Shown: piece after piece, positions 17,683 through 27,156 of the stretch
Layout of the letters: every line of letters begins with the position of its first letter
How positions within the stretch are numbered: the first letter of the stretch is position 1
Program-made: the position numbers and the translations under genes
From: CAZTUH01 sp964616175
GTDB lineage: Bacteria > Pseudomonadota > Gammaproteobacteria > Burkholderiales > Burkholderiaceae_B
NCBI GenBank assembly: GCA_964616175.1
Contig: CAZTUH010000005.1
Location: forward strand, 74,788-138,787
DNA: 64,000 bases
Direction of reading: 5' to 3'
The notes under the pieces: model-generated
What the model was told of the DNA's origin: nothing
The model's database searches: none
Seen by the model: the letters and a program-made list of their open reading frames with translations, nothing else

Positions 17683-18526
17683 ACTTAGCTAGCCAATCAC
17701 GAGCAAATTGATTAGCAACTCGAGCTGACCGAGAACCGCGTTGTATTGCCCATTGCAATGCTGCATTTTTCCAATCCTTGTTTTTAATGGATCCACCTAA
17801 CCTTTTCAACCAATGTTCGACTATATCAAGATAATCATCTTGACTAAATGGATAGAAAGGTAGCCATATTCCGAATCTTTCAGATAATGAAATTTTTTCT
17901 TCAATGCATTCGTTTTTATGTATTTCCTCTGAGATTTCTTGAACATTTTCGTGAAAATGCTCAGGAAGAAGATGACGCCGGTTAGAGGTAGCATATATTA
18001 GGATATTATCGGGTAATCCAGATACTGATCCGTCTAGTACTGATTTAAGTGCTTTATAATTTGCTTCATTACCATTAAAAGAAAGATCATCACAAAATAC
18101 AATGTAACGTTCTGGCCTAGAAAGAACTAAGTCTACAATATCAGATAAATAAACCAAATTAGATTTATCCACTTCGATAATTCTTAATCCATCTTTGTAA
18201 TGATCTTTTAAAATAGACTTAACCAAAGAGCTCTTTCCAGTACCCATAGATCCTGTCATTAATAAATTATTAGCTGGTTTTCTTTTTAGAAATTGCTCTG
18301 TGTTCTTTTTAATCACATGTTTCTGATGCTCGACATGTAATAAATCCTCTGATGCAATAAGAGGAATATTCTTTATAGGAATTAAACGTCCATAATATCC
18401 ATTATGCTTCCAACGAAATGCATATGAATTCCAGTCAATATGATCTTGAGGTATTAATGATTCTATTTTTTTTAGTATGCGTTCAGCCCGTTCAAAAAAA
18501 TAGAAAAATTGATTAAAGTCATGCAT
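17672..18526 (-). CDS. DUF815-type AAA ATPase next to argJ
   Basis: A predicted P-loop ATPase of about 284 residues, conserved next to argJ in Betaproteobacteria and without an established function. Walker A is TGSMGTGKSSL (about residue 95), and Walker B is YIVFCDDLSF (about residue 145), followed by a sensor-like LIYATSNRRHL. The C-terminus carries RGSRSARVANQFA. It is encoded in a tight run argJ-ATPase-Nudix: the argJ stop is at 18535, the Nudix gene overlaps its end. ATG at 18526 is chosen; a TTG at 18538 would overlap argJ. Confidence 0.9.
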   Translation of the reverse strand: MHDFNQFFYFFERAERILKKIESLIPQDHIDWNSYAFRWKHNGYYGRLIPIKNIPLIASEDLLHVEHQKHVIKKNTEQFLKRKPANNLLMTGSMGTGKSSLVKSILKDHYKDGLRIIEVDKSNLVYLSDIVDLVLSRPERYIVFCDDLSFNGNEANYKALKSVLDGSVSGLPDNILIYATSNRRHLLPEHFHENVQEISEEIHKNECIEEKISLSERFGIWLPFYPFSQDDYLDIVEHWLKRLGGSIKNKDWKNAALQWAIQRGSRSARVANQFARDWLAKYDV

Positions 18527-18534
18527 GTTGCTTT

Positions 18535-19761
18535 TCAAGAATTATATTCTGCATTAATTGATATGTATTCATGTGACATATCACATGTATAAATCTTTTC
18601 GTTGTATGTTCCCATTCCTAAATTGACATGCAAAGTCATTTCTGATCCTTGTATTATCTTATAAAGTTTTTCTTTTTTATAAGATGTATATCGTTTTCCC
18701 TTGATAAATATTGGCATATTATTTAAATAAATATTTATCAGGTCAACATCTAAATTTTCAACTTCGGAAAAACCAATAGCAACTAAAATTCTCCCAAAAT
18801 TTAATTCTGATGAATAGAATGCTGTTTTAACTAAGGGAGAATTAGCAATTGAATAAGCAACTTTAAGTGCATCTCTTGAATTTTTTGCATTCCAGATACA
18901 TATTTCTATAAATTTTGTAACTCCTTCTCCATCTCGAACAATTTTTTTTGCCAAATCGATAGCAACATCTATCAGATTCCTTCGGATAGAAGGATAATGT
19001 TTATCATTTTCATTTTGAATTACAATGTCAGATTTTCCTGTTGCAACTATTACAAAGGAATCATTGGTTGATGTATCACCATCTACGGTAATTCGATTAA
19101 ATGATAATTCTGAAATTTCATAAGTTAGCTTTTTCAAAATGTTTTTTGAAATACTAGCATCTGTTCCTATAAAACCTAACATAGTTGCCATTTTTGGGCA
19201 GATCATTCCAGATCCTTTGCTAATTCCAGTAAAAGTGACTGTTTTCCCATCAAATTTCTCTTTTTTTGATGAAACCTTAGGCAAGGTATCTGTGGTCATT
19301 ATTGCATAAGCTGCTTTAAGCCAATTATTTTTATTCAAGTTCTGTACAGCTACAGGTAATCCAGCCAATAATTTTTCCAATGGAAGAGATTCCAAAACAA
19401 CTCCTGTAGAAAAAGGTAAAATCTGTTCTGGTGAAACACCTAATATTTTTCCAAGATGCGAACAAGTTTCCTTTGCCTTAGAAATTCCTTCAATTCCTGT
19501 TCCTGCATTGGCATATCCTGTATTGATAACTAAAGCAGTAATAGGGCTATTTTTTCTAAGATGTTTTTGACAAATTTTTACTGGAGCAGCGCGAAAAAAA
19601 TTTTTTGTAAAAATTCCCCACACGACTGTATCTTCAGAGAATCGAAAAACTGTTAAATCAGCCCGATTTTCTTCTTTAAGTCCAGCTTTGGCAACACCAA
19701 TTTCAATACCATTAACAGGAAAAATTTTTGATTCATGAGGAATATAAAAATTAACAGGCAT
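18535..19761 (-). CDS. argJ: Bifunctional glutamate N-acetyltransferase/amino-acid acetyltransferase
   Basis: Recycles the acetyl group between acetylornithine and glutamate in arginine synthesis and can also use acetyl-CoA. It has 408 residues. The self-cleavage and nucleophile Thr sits in KMATMLGFIGTDA (about residues 188-200), preceded by KGSGMICP. The substrate region TVDGDTSTNDSF and the C-terminal HEYISINAEYNS are typical. It pairs with argC at 52477. In many Burkholderiales secA lies directly upstream; here there are 484 gene-poor bases and then tRNA-Phe. Confidence 0.95.
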   Translation of the reverse strand: MPVNFYIPHESKIFPVNGIEIGVAKAGLKEENRADLTVFRFSEDTVVWGIFTKNFFRAAPVKICQKHLRKNSPITALVINTGYANAGTGIEGISKAKETCSHLGKILGVSPEQILPFSTGVVLESLPLEKLLAGLPVAVQNLNKNNWLKAAYAIMTTDTLPKVSSKKEKFDGKTVTFTGISKGSGMICPKMATMLGFIGTDASISKNILKKLTYEISELSFNRITVDGDTSTNDSFVIVATGKSDIVIQNENDKHYPSIRRNLIDVAIDLAKKIVRDGEGVTKFIEICIWNAKNSRDALKVAYSIANSPLVKTAFYSSELNFGRILVAIGFSEVENLDVDLINIYLNNMPIFIKGKRYTSYKKEKLYKIIQGSEMTLHVNLGMGTYNEKIYTCDMSHEYISINAEYNS

Positions 19762-20245
19762 AAATGATTCTTAACAAAGATATTAAAGATTGTTCTAAGT
19801 TACACAAAAACGAATTTAGATTTTCGAAAGCTTCAAAAATGAAAAGTTCAATTCAAAAAATCTTTGAATTTCAAAATATGTACAGTTTCAAGCATAGCAA
19901 AAATATTAAAACTATTGAACAAAAGAACGACTAGTAATTTTTACGAGGTAGTAAAAACCCCAGAATTTCCTAAGCAAAAATTTCTTTTGCTAATTGATTA
20001 TTTGCGATCCTAGAATTTTTTTCTGCTTGAGCAGAACTACTATTTTTAACCAAAAATAAAAAAATTAGCAATATAAGGAAAACAAATACTTCCAATGAAT
20101 TCACATTGGCTAAAGCTTTTTAGCTATTTCCTATTAAGGATTATGCTTATAAAGCAACTCGTGAATAATAAAAAATTGATTTTTGGATAGAATTTTTTTC
20201 TAAACTATTTTGCGTGTATTTACTTTACACAATGACAAGTTGAGA
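19762..20245. other. Gene-poor spacer upstream of argJ
   Basis: No certain gene. Visible structures are the hairpins AGCAAAA-atttc-TTTTGCT (around 19973) and TTCTGC-ttga-GCAGAA (around 20026). A 44-codon minus-strand frame (20104 to 19970, GTG start) would encode a hydrophobic segment followed by SSSAQAEKN, resembling a signal peptide, but it lacks a ribosome-binding site and I do not recognise it. SecA, the usual neighbour, is not here. Confidence 0.45.
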
Positions 20246-20318
<73 letters not shown>

Positions 20319-21049
20319 AGAAATGGAGGTTAATCCTATCTAAAAAATAAGATCTAAGCAACAAGATTCATGTTTTTTAAATGATCATGCACTTTAATTA
20401 GTTTTCTGCTTTTTGTTTTGAATCTTTGTTTCCTATCATTTCAGTTTCTAAGCTAAATCTCCGAGCAAGAAAAATAAATTTCAGATCCAGATTAATAAAT
20501 TATTCAACATTGTATGATTTATTTTTGAATTAAAAGCTTAGTATTTATTTCTTATTAGAACTACAGATAATCCGTATATACAAGCTGAACAACCCATTCC
20601 TATGCTATTTCATATATGATCATCATATCAAAATATTGATATTCTTTAATGAAATATCCTCATTATAACTCTGTGATAAAATAAAAGAACCCCGAAAAAC
20701 GGGTTGGGTTTTTTTCAAATAAAATTATAAAATTTGACATTTTGATATATTAGAATTTGTGAAATCTTTCCAATTAATGGCAATTATTCGTTGCGATTAT
20801 TATATATAAATATGCATTAATACATTGTATTTTTTTGTCTCATGTAATGAAAAACAATTTCATATTTAGAATTTGATTCTAAAACAATATCATTGTCGAA
20901 TATGTTTTCATTTGCATGGTTTTTTATGTCCTTTCTTTTTCTTCTGAATTGAGACCTTTATATGAAAAATGAAAAAGTTTTAGATTCAAGGAAAGATGTT
21001 TGTCTTTGTTTTCTAAATTTTTCTGATCTTTATTTTTGGTAAAACCTTT
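20319..21049. other. Long gene-free region upstream of prfA
   Basis: About 730 bases without a supportable gene. Related bacteria often have hemA directly before prfA; no hemA remnant was recognised. The only clear signal is the terminator-like hairpin at 20688-20715. A small RNA ending there is possible but unproven: I did not recognise 4.5S, 6S, tmRNA or RNase P signatures. Confidence 0.5.
20688..20715 (+). terminator. Rho-independent terminator without an obvious gene
   Basis: AACCCCG-aaaaa-CGGGTT forms a GC-rich stem (one bulged C). Alternatively AACCC pairs with the second GGGTT directly before a T run at 20709-20715. It is the most GC-rich hairpin between the genes of this window. No plus-strand gene ends nearby. 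Confidence 0.65.
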
Positions 21050-22135
21050 ATGCAAGTTTCCATACGAAAAATGTTAGAAAAAACAAATCTGCGCTTTGTA
21101 GAAATTGAAAAAATACTTTCTTCTGTAGAAATATCAAACAACATGAATCTTTTTCTGAAACTTTCTCGTGAAAAATCAGAGATAGAACCAGTTGTAAAAA
21201 TGTTTGAAGATTTTACGAAAACTGAGAGCAAAGCTGAATCTCTTCTAGACTTGCTTGCTGATCCAGACTTGAAAGAGATAGCTGAAGAAGAAATAAAATC
21301 ATCTAGAGAATATTTACAAAAACTAGAAAATAAATTATATGCTTTTATGCTACCAAAAGATCCAAACGATGGTCGCAGCATTTTCTTAGAAATTCGAGCT
21401 GGGGCAGGTGGAAGTGAAAGTTCTCTTTTCTCAATGGATTTGTTACGGATGTATGTACGTTATTCAGAGCAAAAGAATTGGAAATTAGAGTTAATAGCAG
21501 AAAGCCATTCAGAGCTTGGTGGCTATAAAGAAGTAATTACTAGAATTTCAGGAAAAAATGTTTACAATCGATTGAAATTCGAATCTGGAGTCCATAGAGT
21601 GCAAAGAGTGCCTGCTACAGAAGCTCAAGGAAGAATCCATACATCAACTTGCACCGTTGCTGTAATGGCTGAAGCTGACAGTACGGATCAAATTTCAATT
21701 AAGCCAAACGAGCTTCGAATTGATACTTTCAGAGCAAGTGGAGCAGGAGGTCAGCATGTGAATAAGACAGATTCGGCCGTTAGGCTTACCCATTTGCCCA
21801 CAGGACTTGTAGTCGTTTGTCAGGATGATCGATCCCAACACAGAAACAGAGAAAAAGCTATTCAAGTCCTATCTGCTCGTTTAAAAGATAAGGAAACATT
21901 AGAGAATAATAAAAAAAAATCAGCGGAAAGAAAGTTCCTAATTGGATCCGGGGATAGATCAGAACGTGTCCGAACTTACAATTACTCGCAAGGACGAATT
22001 ACTGATCATCGAATTAATTTAACTCTTTACAAATTGCCACAAATTATGGAGGGAAATTTAGATGAATTATTAAATGCACTTATTTTTGAATATCAAGCTA
22101 AACAGATTTCAGAAATTGAACTCGATAATTCTTAA
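21050..22135 (+). CDS. prfA: Peptide chain release factor 1
   Basis: Terminates translation at UAA and UAG. It has 361 residues. The codon-recognition PxT motif appears as PAT in RVPATEAQGRIHTST (about residue 187), and the catalytic GGQ lies in SGAGGQHVNKTDSAVRLTH (about residue 232), followed by the family segment DDRSQHRNREKAI. The start ATG 21050 gives the expected N-terminus. It begins the conserved run prfA-prmC-grxD-ubiX; prmC encodes the enzyme that methylates this GGQ glutamine. Confidence 0.97.
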   Translation: MQVSIRKMLEKTNLRFVEIEKILSSVEISNNMNLFLKLSREKSEIEPVVKMFEDFTKTESKAESLLDLLADPDLKEIAEEEIKSSREYLQKLENKLYAFMLPKDPNDGRSIFLEIRAGAGGSESSLFSMDLLRMYVRYSEQKNWKLELIAESHSELGGYKEVITRISGKNVYNRLKFESGVHRVQRVPATEAQGRIHTSTCTVAVMAEADSTDQISIKPNELRIDTFRASGAGGQHVNKTDSAVRLTHLPTGLVVVCQDDRSQHRNREKAIQVLSARLKDKETLENNKKKSAERKFLIGSGDRSERVRTYNYSQGRITDHRINLTLYKLPQIMEGNLDELLNALIFEYQAKQISEIELDNS

Positions 22136-22184
22136 TTTAAGAATTTAAATATTACATTTGTGTTAAATTCTATTGAAGAGAAAT

Positions 22185-23009
22185 ATGTTTCCATCTATCA
22201 AGCTGATTTTTGAGAATTCTTCTTTGCCTCGTTTGGAACAATATATGCTGCTGGAGCATATATTGCAGAAAAGTCGTGTTTGGTTAATCTCTCATCAAGA
22301 AACAATTTTAACTGATGAAGAATTTAGACGCTACTCTTTGTTACTTGAACGTCGTCTTATTGGCGAACCTATGGCTTACTTGGTTAATAGTAAGGAATTT
22401 ATGGGACTTTCTTTCTATGTTAATCCTGATGTTTTAATTCCTCGTCCTGAAACTGAACTTTTAGTAGAAAAAGCTCTGCAGGTTTTAGAACTATTTGAAC
22501 ACCCAAAAGTGGTTGACTTAGGTACAGGAAGTGGAGCAATTGCTATTGCTATAGCTCATTTTAAGCCAGATGCATCTGTTTGGGCTTGTGATATTAGTTC
22601 TGTTGCTTTGGATGTTGCTCATCAAAATAATTTACTGTTAGGAACAAATGTAAATTTCTTTCAAGGTGATTGGTTAGACGCATTTGGAAAAAATGGAAAT
22701 TTTGACCTTGTTGTTTCTAATCCACCATATATATCTCTATCAGATCCGCACTTAGAACATGTTGCTTGCTTTGAACCCAGAATAGCTTTGACAGATGAAG
22801 CAGATGGCTTAAAACATATGCAGAATATCGTTTCTTCTGCTAAGTCTTATTTGAAATTAGGTGGATCTTTATGGATGGAACATGGTTTTGGGCAATCTAA
22901 GGCATTACGTATGATTCTTCAAAAGGGAGGTTTTGATGAGATTAAAAGCTTATCTGATCTGTCGAATATTGAACGCATATCTGGAGGAGTTTTTAAAAAA
23001 ATAGACTAA
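22185..23009 (+). CDS. prmC: Release factor glutamine N5-methyltransferase
   Basis: Methylates the GGQ glutamine of release factors, including the product of the gene just upstream. It has 274 residues with an N-terminal helical domain and a SAM domain: LIPRPETELLV (about residue 84), VVDLGTGSGAIAIA (about residue 108) and the NPPY catalytic motif in VVSNPPYISLSD (about residue 180). ATG at 22185 has GAAGAG five bases upstream and is preferred over TTG 22173. Confidence 0.95.
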   Translation: MFPSIKLIFENSSLPRLEQYMLLEHILQKSRVWLISHQETILTDEEFRRYSLLLERRLIGEPMAYLVNSKEFMGLSFYVNPDVLIPRPETELLVEKALQVLELFEHPKVVDLGTGSGAIAIAIAHFKPDASVWACDISSVALDVAHQNNLLLGTNVNFFQGDWLDAFGKNGNFDLVVSNPPYISLSDPHLEHVACFEPRIALTDEADGLKHMQNIVSSAKSYLKLGGSLWMEHGFGQSKALRMILQKGGFDEIKSLSDLSNIERISGGVFKKID

Positions 23010-23051
23010 TCACTAAAAATTTGTTAACTTTTCAATTTTTGGAACTATTTT

Positions 23052-23378
23052 ATGAATGATATCCAGAATTTCCTAAAAGAAACAATTGATGAAAATTTTG
23101 TTGTTTTGTTTATGAAAGGTACCCCGAAATTCCCTCAATGTGGTTTTTCAGGTCAAGCTGTCCAGATTTTAAGAAAGTGTGGCACAAAAGATTTATTTGC
23201 TGTTGATGTTTTAAAGGATGAAAGAATCCGAGAATCAATTAAAAAATTTTCAAACTGGCCAACAATACCACAATTATATGTGAATGGCGAATTTATTGGC
23301 GGAACAGATATCATGAATGAGCTTAACAAAACTGGTGAATTAGAAGCTCTCCTAAGGAAATCAGATGAGGATAATTAA
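23052..23378 (+). CDS. grxD: Monothiol glutaredoxin (Grx4 type)
   Basis: A CGFS-type glutaredoxin that binds and transfers [2Fe-2S] clusters. It has 108 residues. Key features are the active site CGFS in FPQCGFSGQAV (about residue 33), the glutathione-binding WPTIPQLYV (about residue 75) and GGTDIM. It may work with the A-type carrier ErpA at 53668. It sits between prmC and ubiX as in relatives, with GGA near the expected ribosome-binding distance. Confidence 0.95.
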   Translation: MNDIQNFLKETIDENFVVLFMKGTPKFPQCGFSGQAVQILRKCGTKDLFAVDVLKDERIRESIKKFSNWPTIPQLYVNGEFIGGTDIMNELNKTGELEALLRKSDEDN

Positions 23379-23414
23379 ATTTGAAAGAATTTACATTTGT
23401 AATTTTCCCATTCA

Positions 23415-24023
23415 ATGAACAAGAAAAAAAGAATAGTTGTTGCAATTACTGGAGCAACAGGTGGACTCTATGCAATTCGTCTGCTTGAATTATTAAGAGA
23501 TATTGAAGGTATTGAATCTCATTTAATATTATCTGATTCTGGCGCAATAAATATGAGATATGAGCTTGGAATTAGCCGACGTGTTGTGGAATCCATGGCA
23601 GATTTCAAATATAGCATTCGTGATATAGGCGCAACGCTTGCAAGTGGAACATTCCAAACAGATGGAATGTTGATTGTTCCTTGTTCTATGAAAACCCTAT
23701 CAGCAGTTGCAAATGGTTTTTCAGACAATCTGATTACAAGAGCAGCAGATGTTATTCTTAAAGAACGACGCCGATTGCTTCTTGTTGTAAGAGAAACACC
23801 ATTTAATTTGTCTCATTTGCATAATATGACATCTATAACACAAATGGGGGGAATAATTTTTCCTCCTCTTCCTGCGTTTTACTGTCGACCAAAATCTATT
23901 GAAGAGATGGTAACACATACAGTCTCAAGAATTTTAGGATTTTTTGATATTCAAGTATCGCATCCAATTTGGAAAGGAATTTCTAGACAAGAAAAAAGAA
24001 ACTTCAATCAAACTGAAATGTAA
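23415..24023 (+). CDS. ubiX: Flavin prenyltransferase UbiX
   Basis: Makes the prenylated FMN cofactor for the decarboxylase UbiD, linking it to ubiquinone synthesis. It has 202 residues. The N-terminal FMN-binding signature is VVAITGATGGLYAIRLLE; others are LIVPCSMKTLSAVANGFSDNL (about residue 84), RRLLLVVRETPF and MGGIIFPPLPAFYCRP. UbiD is not in the window. It is the last gene of the prfA run. Confidence 0.95.
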   Translation: MNKKKRIVVAITGATGGLYAIRLLELLRDIEGIESHLILSDSGAINMRYELGISRRVVESMADFKYSIRDIGATLASGTFQTDGMLIVPCSMKTLSAVANGFSDNLITRAADVILKERRRLLLVVRETPFNLSHLHNMTSITQMGGIIFPPLPAFYCRPKSIEEMVTHTVSRILGFFDIQVSHPIWKGISRQEKRNFNQTEM

Positions 24024-24093
24024 TTTTCAGTGACTTTTAAATTTTAAAAAAGGAACAGATTTGTGTTTCTTATATTCAATTAAGTTTTTCAAT

Positions 24094-24729
24094 TCAAGAA
24101 ATAAATGAGGGTGACAAAAATTCTCCATTTTTTGAATTTCTTGCTAAAAGAGAACCATCAAGAAGATTAAAATAAGCTCCATGCAATGATAACTTTTGAG
24201 CTTTTACCTCAGAAAAAACAAAAGGAAAAGTCAACAGATTTTTTAAGCTGTATTCAATTGAAAGGTATTTCCATGACTTTTTATTTTTTGAATGTGTTCT
24301 AGCAAACGTTTCCATTTGAGATGTCCAGTTTTTGAGAAAACTACTGTTTTCCGAGCTTTCAGCTGAGAGATTTTCTAAAAAAAATCTAACTCCAGAGCAA
24401 GATGAATGTCCTAAAACAATGATGTGCTGAATTTTTAATTTTTTGATAGCAAATTCAAGTGCTGCGCCTGTGCCTTGGAATATTGATTTATGCTCTTCAT
24501 CGTACGAGGGAACGAGATTTGCTATATTTCTTAGAACAAAAATATCTCCTGGCTGACAACCAAAAATCAACTCTGGATTTACACGTGAATCGCAACAGCT
24601 AATTACCATAGATTTTGGTTTTTGCAATTCTGATAGAGAAATAAAAAGATCTTTGTTATTAGAAATTTGTTTTTGTAGGAATTTCTTATAACCAATACAA
24701 AGTTGATATGGAAGCAAATTATCTGACAT
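24094..24729 (-). CDS. Beta-class carbonic anhydrase
   Basis: Interconverts CO2 and bicarbonate, which would supply the acetyl-CoA carboxylase encoded at 40832-42612 and other carboxylases. It has 211 residues. Zinc and active-site residues lie in SCCDSRVNPELIFG (Cys and Asp-Arg pair, about residue 45) and HSSCSGV (His and Cys, about residues 105-108), the standard Cys-Asp-His-Cys pattern, with VLRNIANLVP between. The C-terminal region is somewhat divergent. It stands alone, convergent with ubiX. Confidence 0.93.
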   Translation of the reverse strand: MSDNLLPYQLCIGYKKFLQKQISNNKDLFISLSELQKPKSMVISCCDSRVNPELIFGCQPGDIFVLRNIANLVPSYDEEHKSIFQGTGAALEFAIKKLKIQHIIVLGHSSCSGVRFFLENLSAESSENSSFLKNWTSQMETFARTHSKNKKSWKYLSIEYSLKNLLTFPFVFSEVKAQKLSLHGAYFNLLDGSLLARNSKNGEFLSPSFIS

Positions 24730-25149
24730 TGAAAATACTGGATTTTAAAAAAAAGGAAAAATGGGAATGATGCCTAAATTTTTTATTCTAAAAAGACTAA
24801 AAACAAGGAAAGTAAGTTCCTTATAATAGAGTGCATTATGCCAAAAATTGTTTTAAATTTCTTTAAAAAAAGAAAGAATTTCAAAGAGAAATTGTGGTTT
24901 AGTTGAGACGAAAACCTTTCATGAAAATCCAATTTTATTGAACGAAAACATTATGAGGAATCAATCTTTTGGAATTTTCTAATGTAGAATCTATCATTCT
25001 ATTAGCTGATTTTTCATTCAGTGGTACAATCAAACATTGAGTTTTTTAATTAACATTTCTAATAGTCCTTTTATTGTAGAGAAAAAAAAGTCAGATCAAA
25101 GCATTAGTAAATAGGAATTAAACTACTTATAAATTCAGAATTCCTTGAC
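24730..25149. other. Divergent spacer between carbonic anhydrase and ilvD
   Basis: No gene recognised. Around 24809-24826 there is a small hairpin AAGGAA-agtaag-TTCCTT. Otherwise the region is plain AT-rich sequence. Confidence 0.45.
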
Positions 25150-25158
25150 TGGTATAAT
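25150..25158 (+). promoter_or_regulatory. Extended -10 promoter element of ilvD
   Basis: TGGTATAAT (TGnTATAAT) lies 17 bases before the likely ilvD start. The -35 region is poor, which an extended -10 can tolerate. The predicted transcript would begin near 25165 with a very short leader containing the GGAG ribosome-binding site. Confidence 0.45.
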
Positions 25159-25175
25159 ATTTATTGGAGATTATT

Positions 25176-27056
25176 TTGCATTATCGTTCACATACTTCAA
25201 CTCATGGACGCAATATGGCTGGTGCTAGAGCTTTGTGGAGAGCAACTGGTATGAAAGATAATGATTTTGGAAAACCAATTATTGCAGTTGTTAATTCGTT
25301 TACTCAATTTGTTCCAGGTCATATTCATTTGCGTAATTTAGGATCATTAGTAGCAGAAAAAATAGAAGAATCTGGTGGCATTGCCAGGGAATTTAATACA
25401 ATTGCAGTTGATGATGGGATTGCAATGGGACATGGAGGCATGCTTTATTCTTTACCCTCGCGAGAGTTAATTGCAGATTCAGTTGAGTATATGGTAAATG
25501 CACACTGTGCAGATGCCATGGTTTGCATTTCTAATTGCGATAAAATCACTCCAGGTATGTTACTGGCAGCCATGAGATTAAATTTGCCAACCGTGTTTGT
25601 TTCTGGTGGTCCAATGGAAGCTGGAAAAATCATCCGCACTGCAAATAACAACTCAGAAAATATCATTACGAAAATTGATTTGGTTGATGCCATGATCAAG
25701 TCTGCAGATCCTAACGTGAGCAATTCAGAATCTGATATGTTTGAGCGAAATGCTTGCCCAACCTGTGGTTCCTGTTCTGGAATGTTCACAGCAAACTCAA
25801 TGAATTGTTTGACGGAAGCAATAGGTCTGGCTCTTCCAGGAAATGGTACAATTCTAGCTACTCATGCATTGCGAAAAAGACTATTTGAACAAGCAGGAAA
25901 GTTAATAGTTGATTTATGTCTGCGGTTTTATAAACAAGAAGATGATTCAATACTACCTAGGAAAATTGCAAATAAGAAAGCATTTTCAAATGCTGTTGTT
26001 TTAGATGTTGCAATGGGAGGTTCAACAAATACAATTTTGCATTTGTTAGCAGCTGCACAAGAAGCATGTGTCAATTTCTCTATGGAAGATATTGATAAAA
26101 TTTCACGAAAAGTCCCTTGTTTGTGTAAAGTAGCTCCATCTAGTGAAAAGTATCATATTGAGGATGTCCACCGTGCTGGTGGGATAATGGGTATTATGGG
26201 GGAATTGAAACGTGGCGGCTTATTAGATTTATCAGTTCGAACTATTTATACAGATACTCTTCATCAAGCTATTGAAGATTGGGATATAAATGGGGCAAAA
26301 CCAATTAAAAAAGAACTTGAAGAATTTTACCTTTCTGCTCCTGGTGGGATACATACAACTAAAGCTTTTAGCCAATCTTCAAAGTTTCCAAATTTAGATT
26401 TGGATCGAAAATCAGGTTGTATTCGTAGTATTAAATATGCTTATTCTGTGGATGGAGGATTAAGCGTCTTATATGGAAATCTAGCAGAAAATGGTTGTAT
26501 CGTAAAAACGGCAGGGGTTGATCTTTCCCAGTGGATTTTTGAAGGATTAGCACGTGTTTTCGAGAGCCAAGAAGAGGCAGTTGAAGCAATTTTACAAGAT
26601 AAGATTTCTCCTGGAAGTGTTGTGGTTATTCGTTATGAAGGACCTAAGGGTGGGCCAGGAATGCAAGAGATGCTGTATCCAACTTCCTATTTAAAATCGA
26701 AAGGTCTTGGAAAGACTTGTGCTCTTTTTACAGATGGACGTTTTTCAGGCGGATCGTCAGGTTTAGTAATTGGACATGCTTCTCCAGAAGCTGCAGAAAA
26801 GGGTTCTATTGCTTTAATCGAAGAAAATGATTTAATAAAAATTAATATTCCAAAGCGAAGCATACACTTGAACATATCAGATTCTGAACTAAAACGTAGA
26901 AGGTCTTCTATGGATAATCTCGGAGAATTAGCTTGGAAACCATCTAATCGTTGCCGTGAAGTTTCGCAATCTTTACTTGCCTATGCAGCTCTTGCTACAT
27001 CTGCAGATCGTGGAGCAGTGCGTGATCTAAAACAATTAAAAAATTTAAATAGATAG
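25176..27056 (+). CDS. ilvD: Dihydroxy-acid dehydratase
   Basis: Iron-sulfur dehydratase of isoleucine, valine and (via ketoisovalerate) leucine and pantothenate synthesis. It has 626 residues and follows the E. coli protein closely. Cluster and metal ligands lie in CISNCDKITPGM (about residue 119) and CPTCGSCSGMFTANSMNCL (about residue 193). Near the C-terminus are VVIRYEGPKGGPGMQEML and LFTDGRFSGGSSG with the catalytic Ser. The start is TTG at 25176, giving HYRSHTSTHGRNMAGARAL; GGAGA lies just upstream and no ATG precedes the conserved region. Other ilv genes are not in the window. Confidence 0.97.
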   Translation: MHYRSHTSTHGRNMAGARALWRATGMKDNDFGKPIIAVVNSFTQFVPGHIHLRNLGSLVAEKIEESGGIAREFNTIAVDDGIAMGHGGMLYSLPSRELIADSVEYMVNAHCADAMVCISNCDKITPGMLLAAMRLNLPTVFVSGGPMEAGKIIRTANNNSENIITKIDLVDAMIKSADPNVSNSESDMFERNACPTCGSCSGMFTANSMNCLTEAIGLALPGNGTILATHALRKRLFEQAGKLIVDLCLRFYKQEDDSILPRKIANKKAFSNAVVLDVAMGGSTNTILHLLAAAQEACVNFSMEDIDKISRKVPCLCKVAPSSEKYHIEDVHRAGGIMGIMGELKRGGLLDLSVRTIYTDTLHQAIEDWDINGAKPIKKELEEFYLSAPGGIHTTKAFSQSSKFPNLDLDRKSGCIRSIKYAYSVDGGLSVLYGNLAENGCIVKTAGVDLSQWIFEGLARVFESQEEAVEAILQDKISPGSVVVIRYEGPKGGPGMQEMLYPTSYLKSKGLGKTCALFTDGRFSGGSSGLVIGHASPEAAEKGSIALIEENDLIKINIPKRSIHLNISDSELKRRRSSMDNLGELAWKPSNRCREVSQSLLAYAALATSADRGAVRDLKQLKNLNR

Positions 27057-27156
27057 TTAGTAAAAATAAATGAAGGTTTTCTTCTAAAAATATCTTTATT
27101 TAAAGAGGTCCTTCTCGTTTTGAGAATTGATATATTACCTACAGATAATCTTCTTC

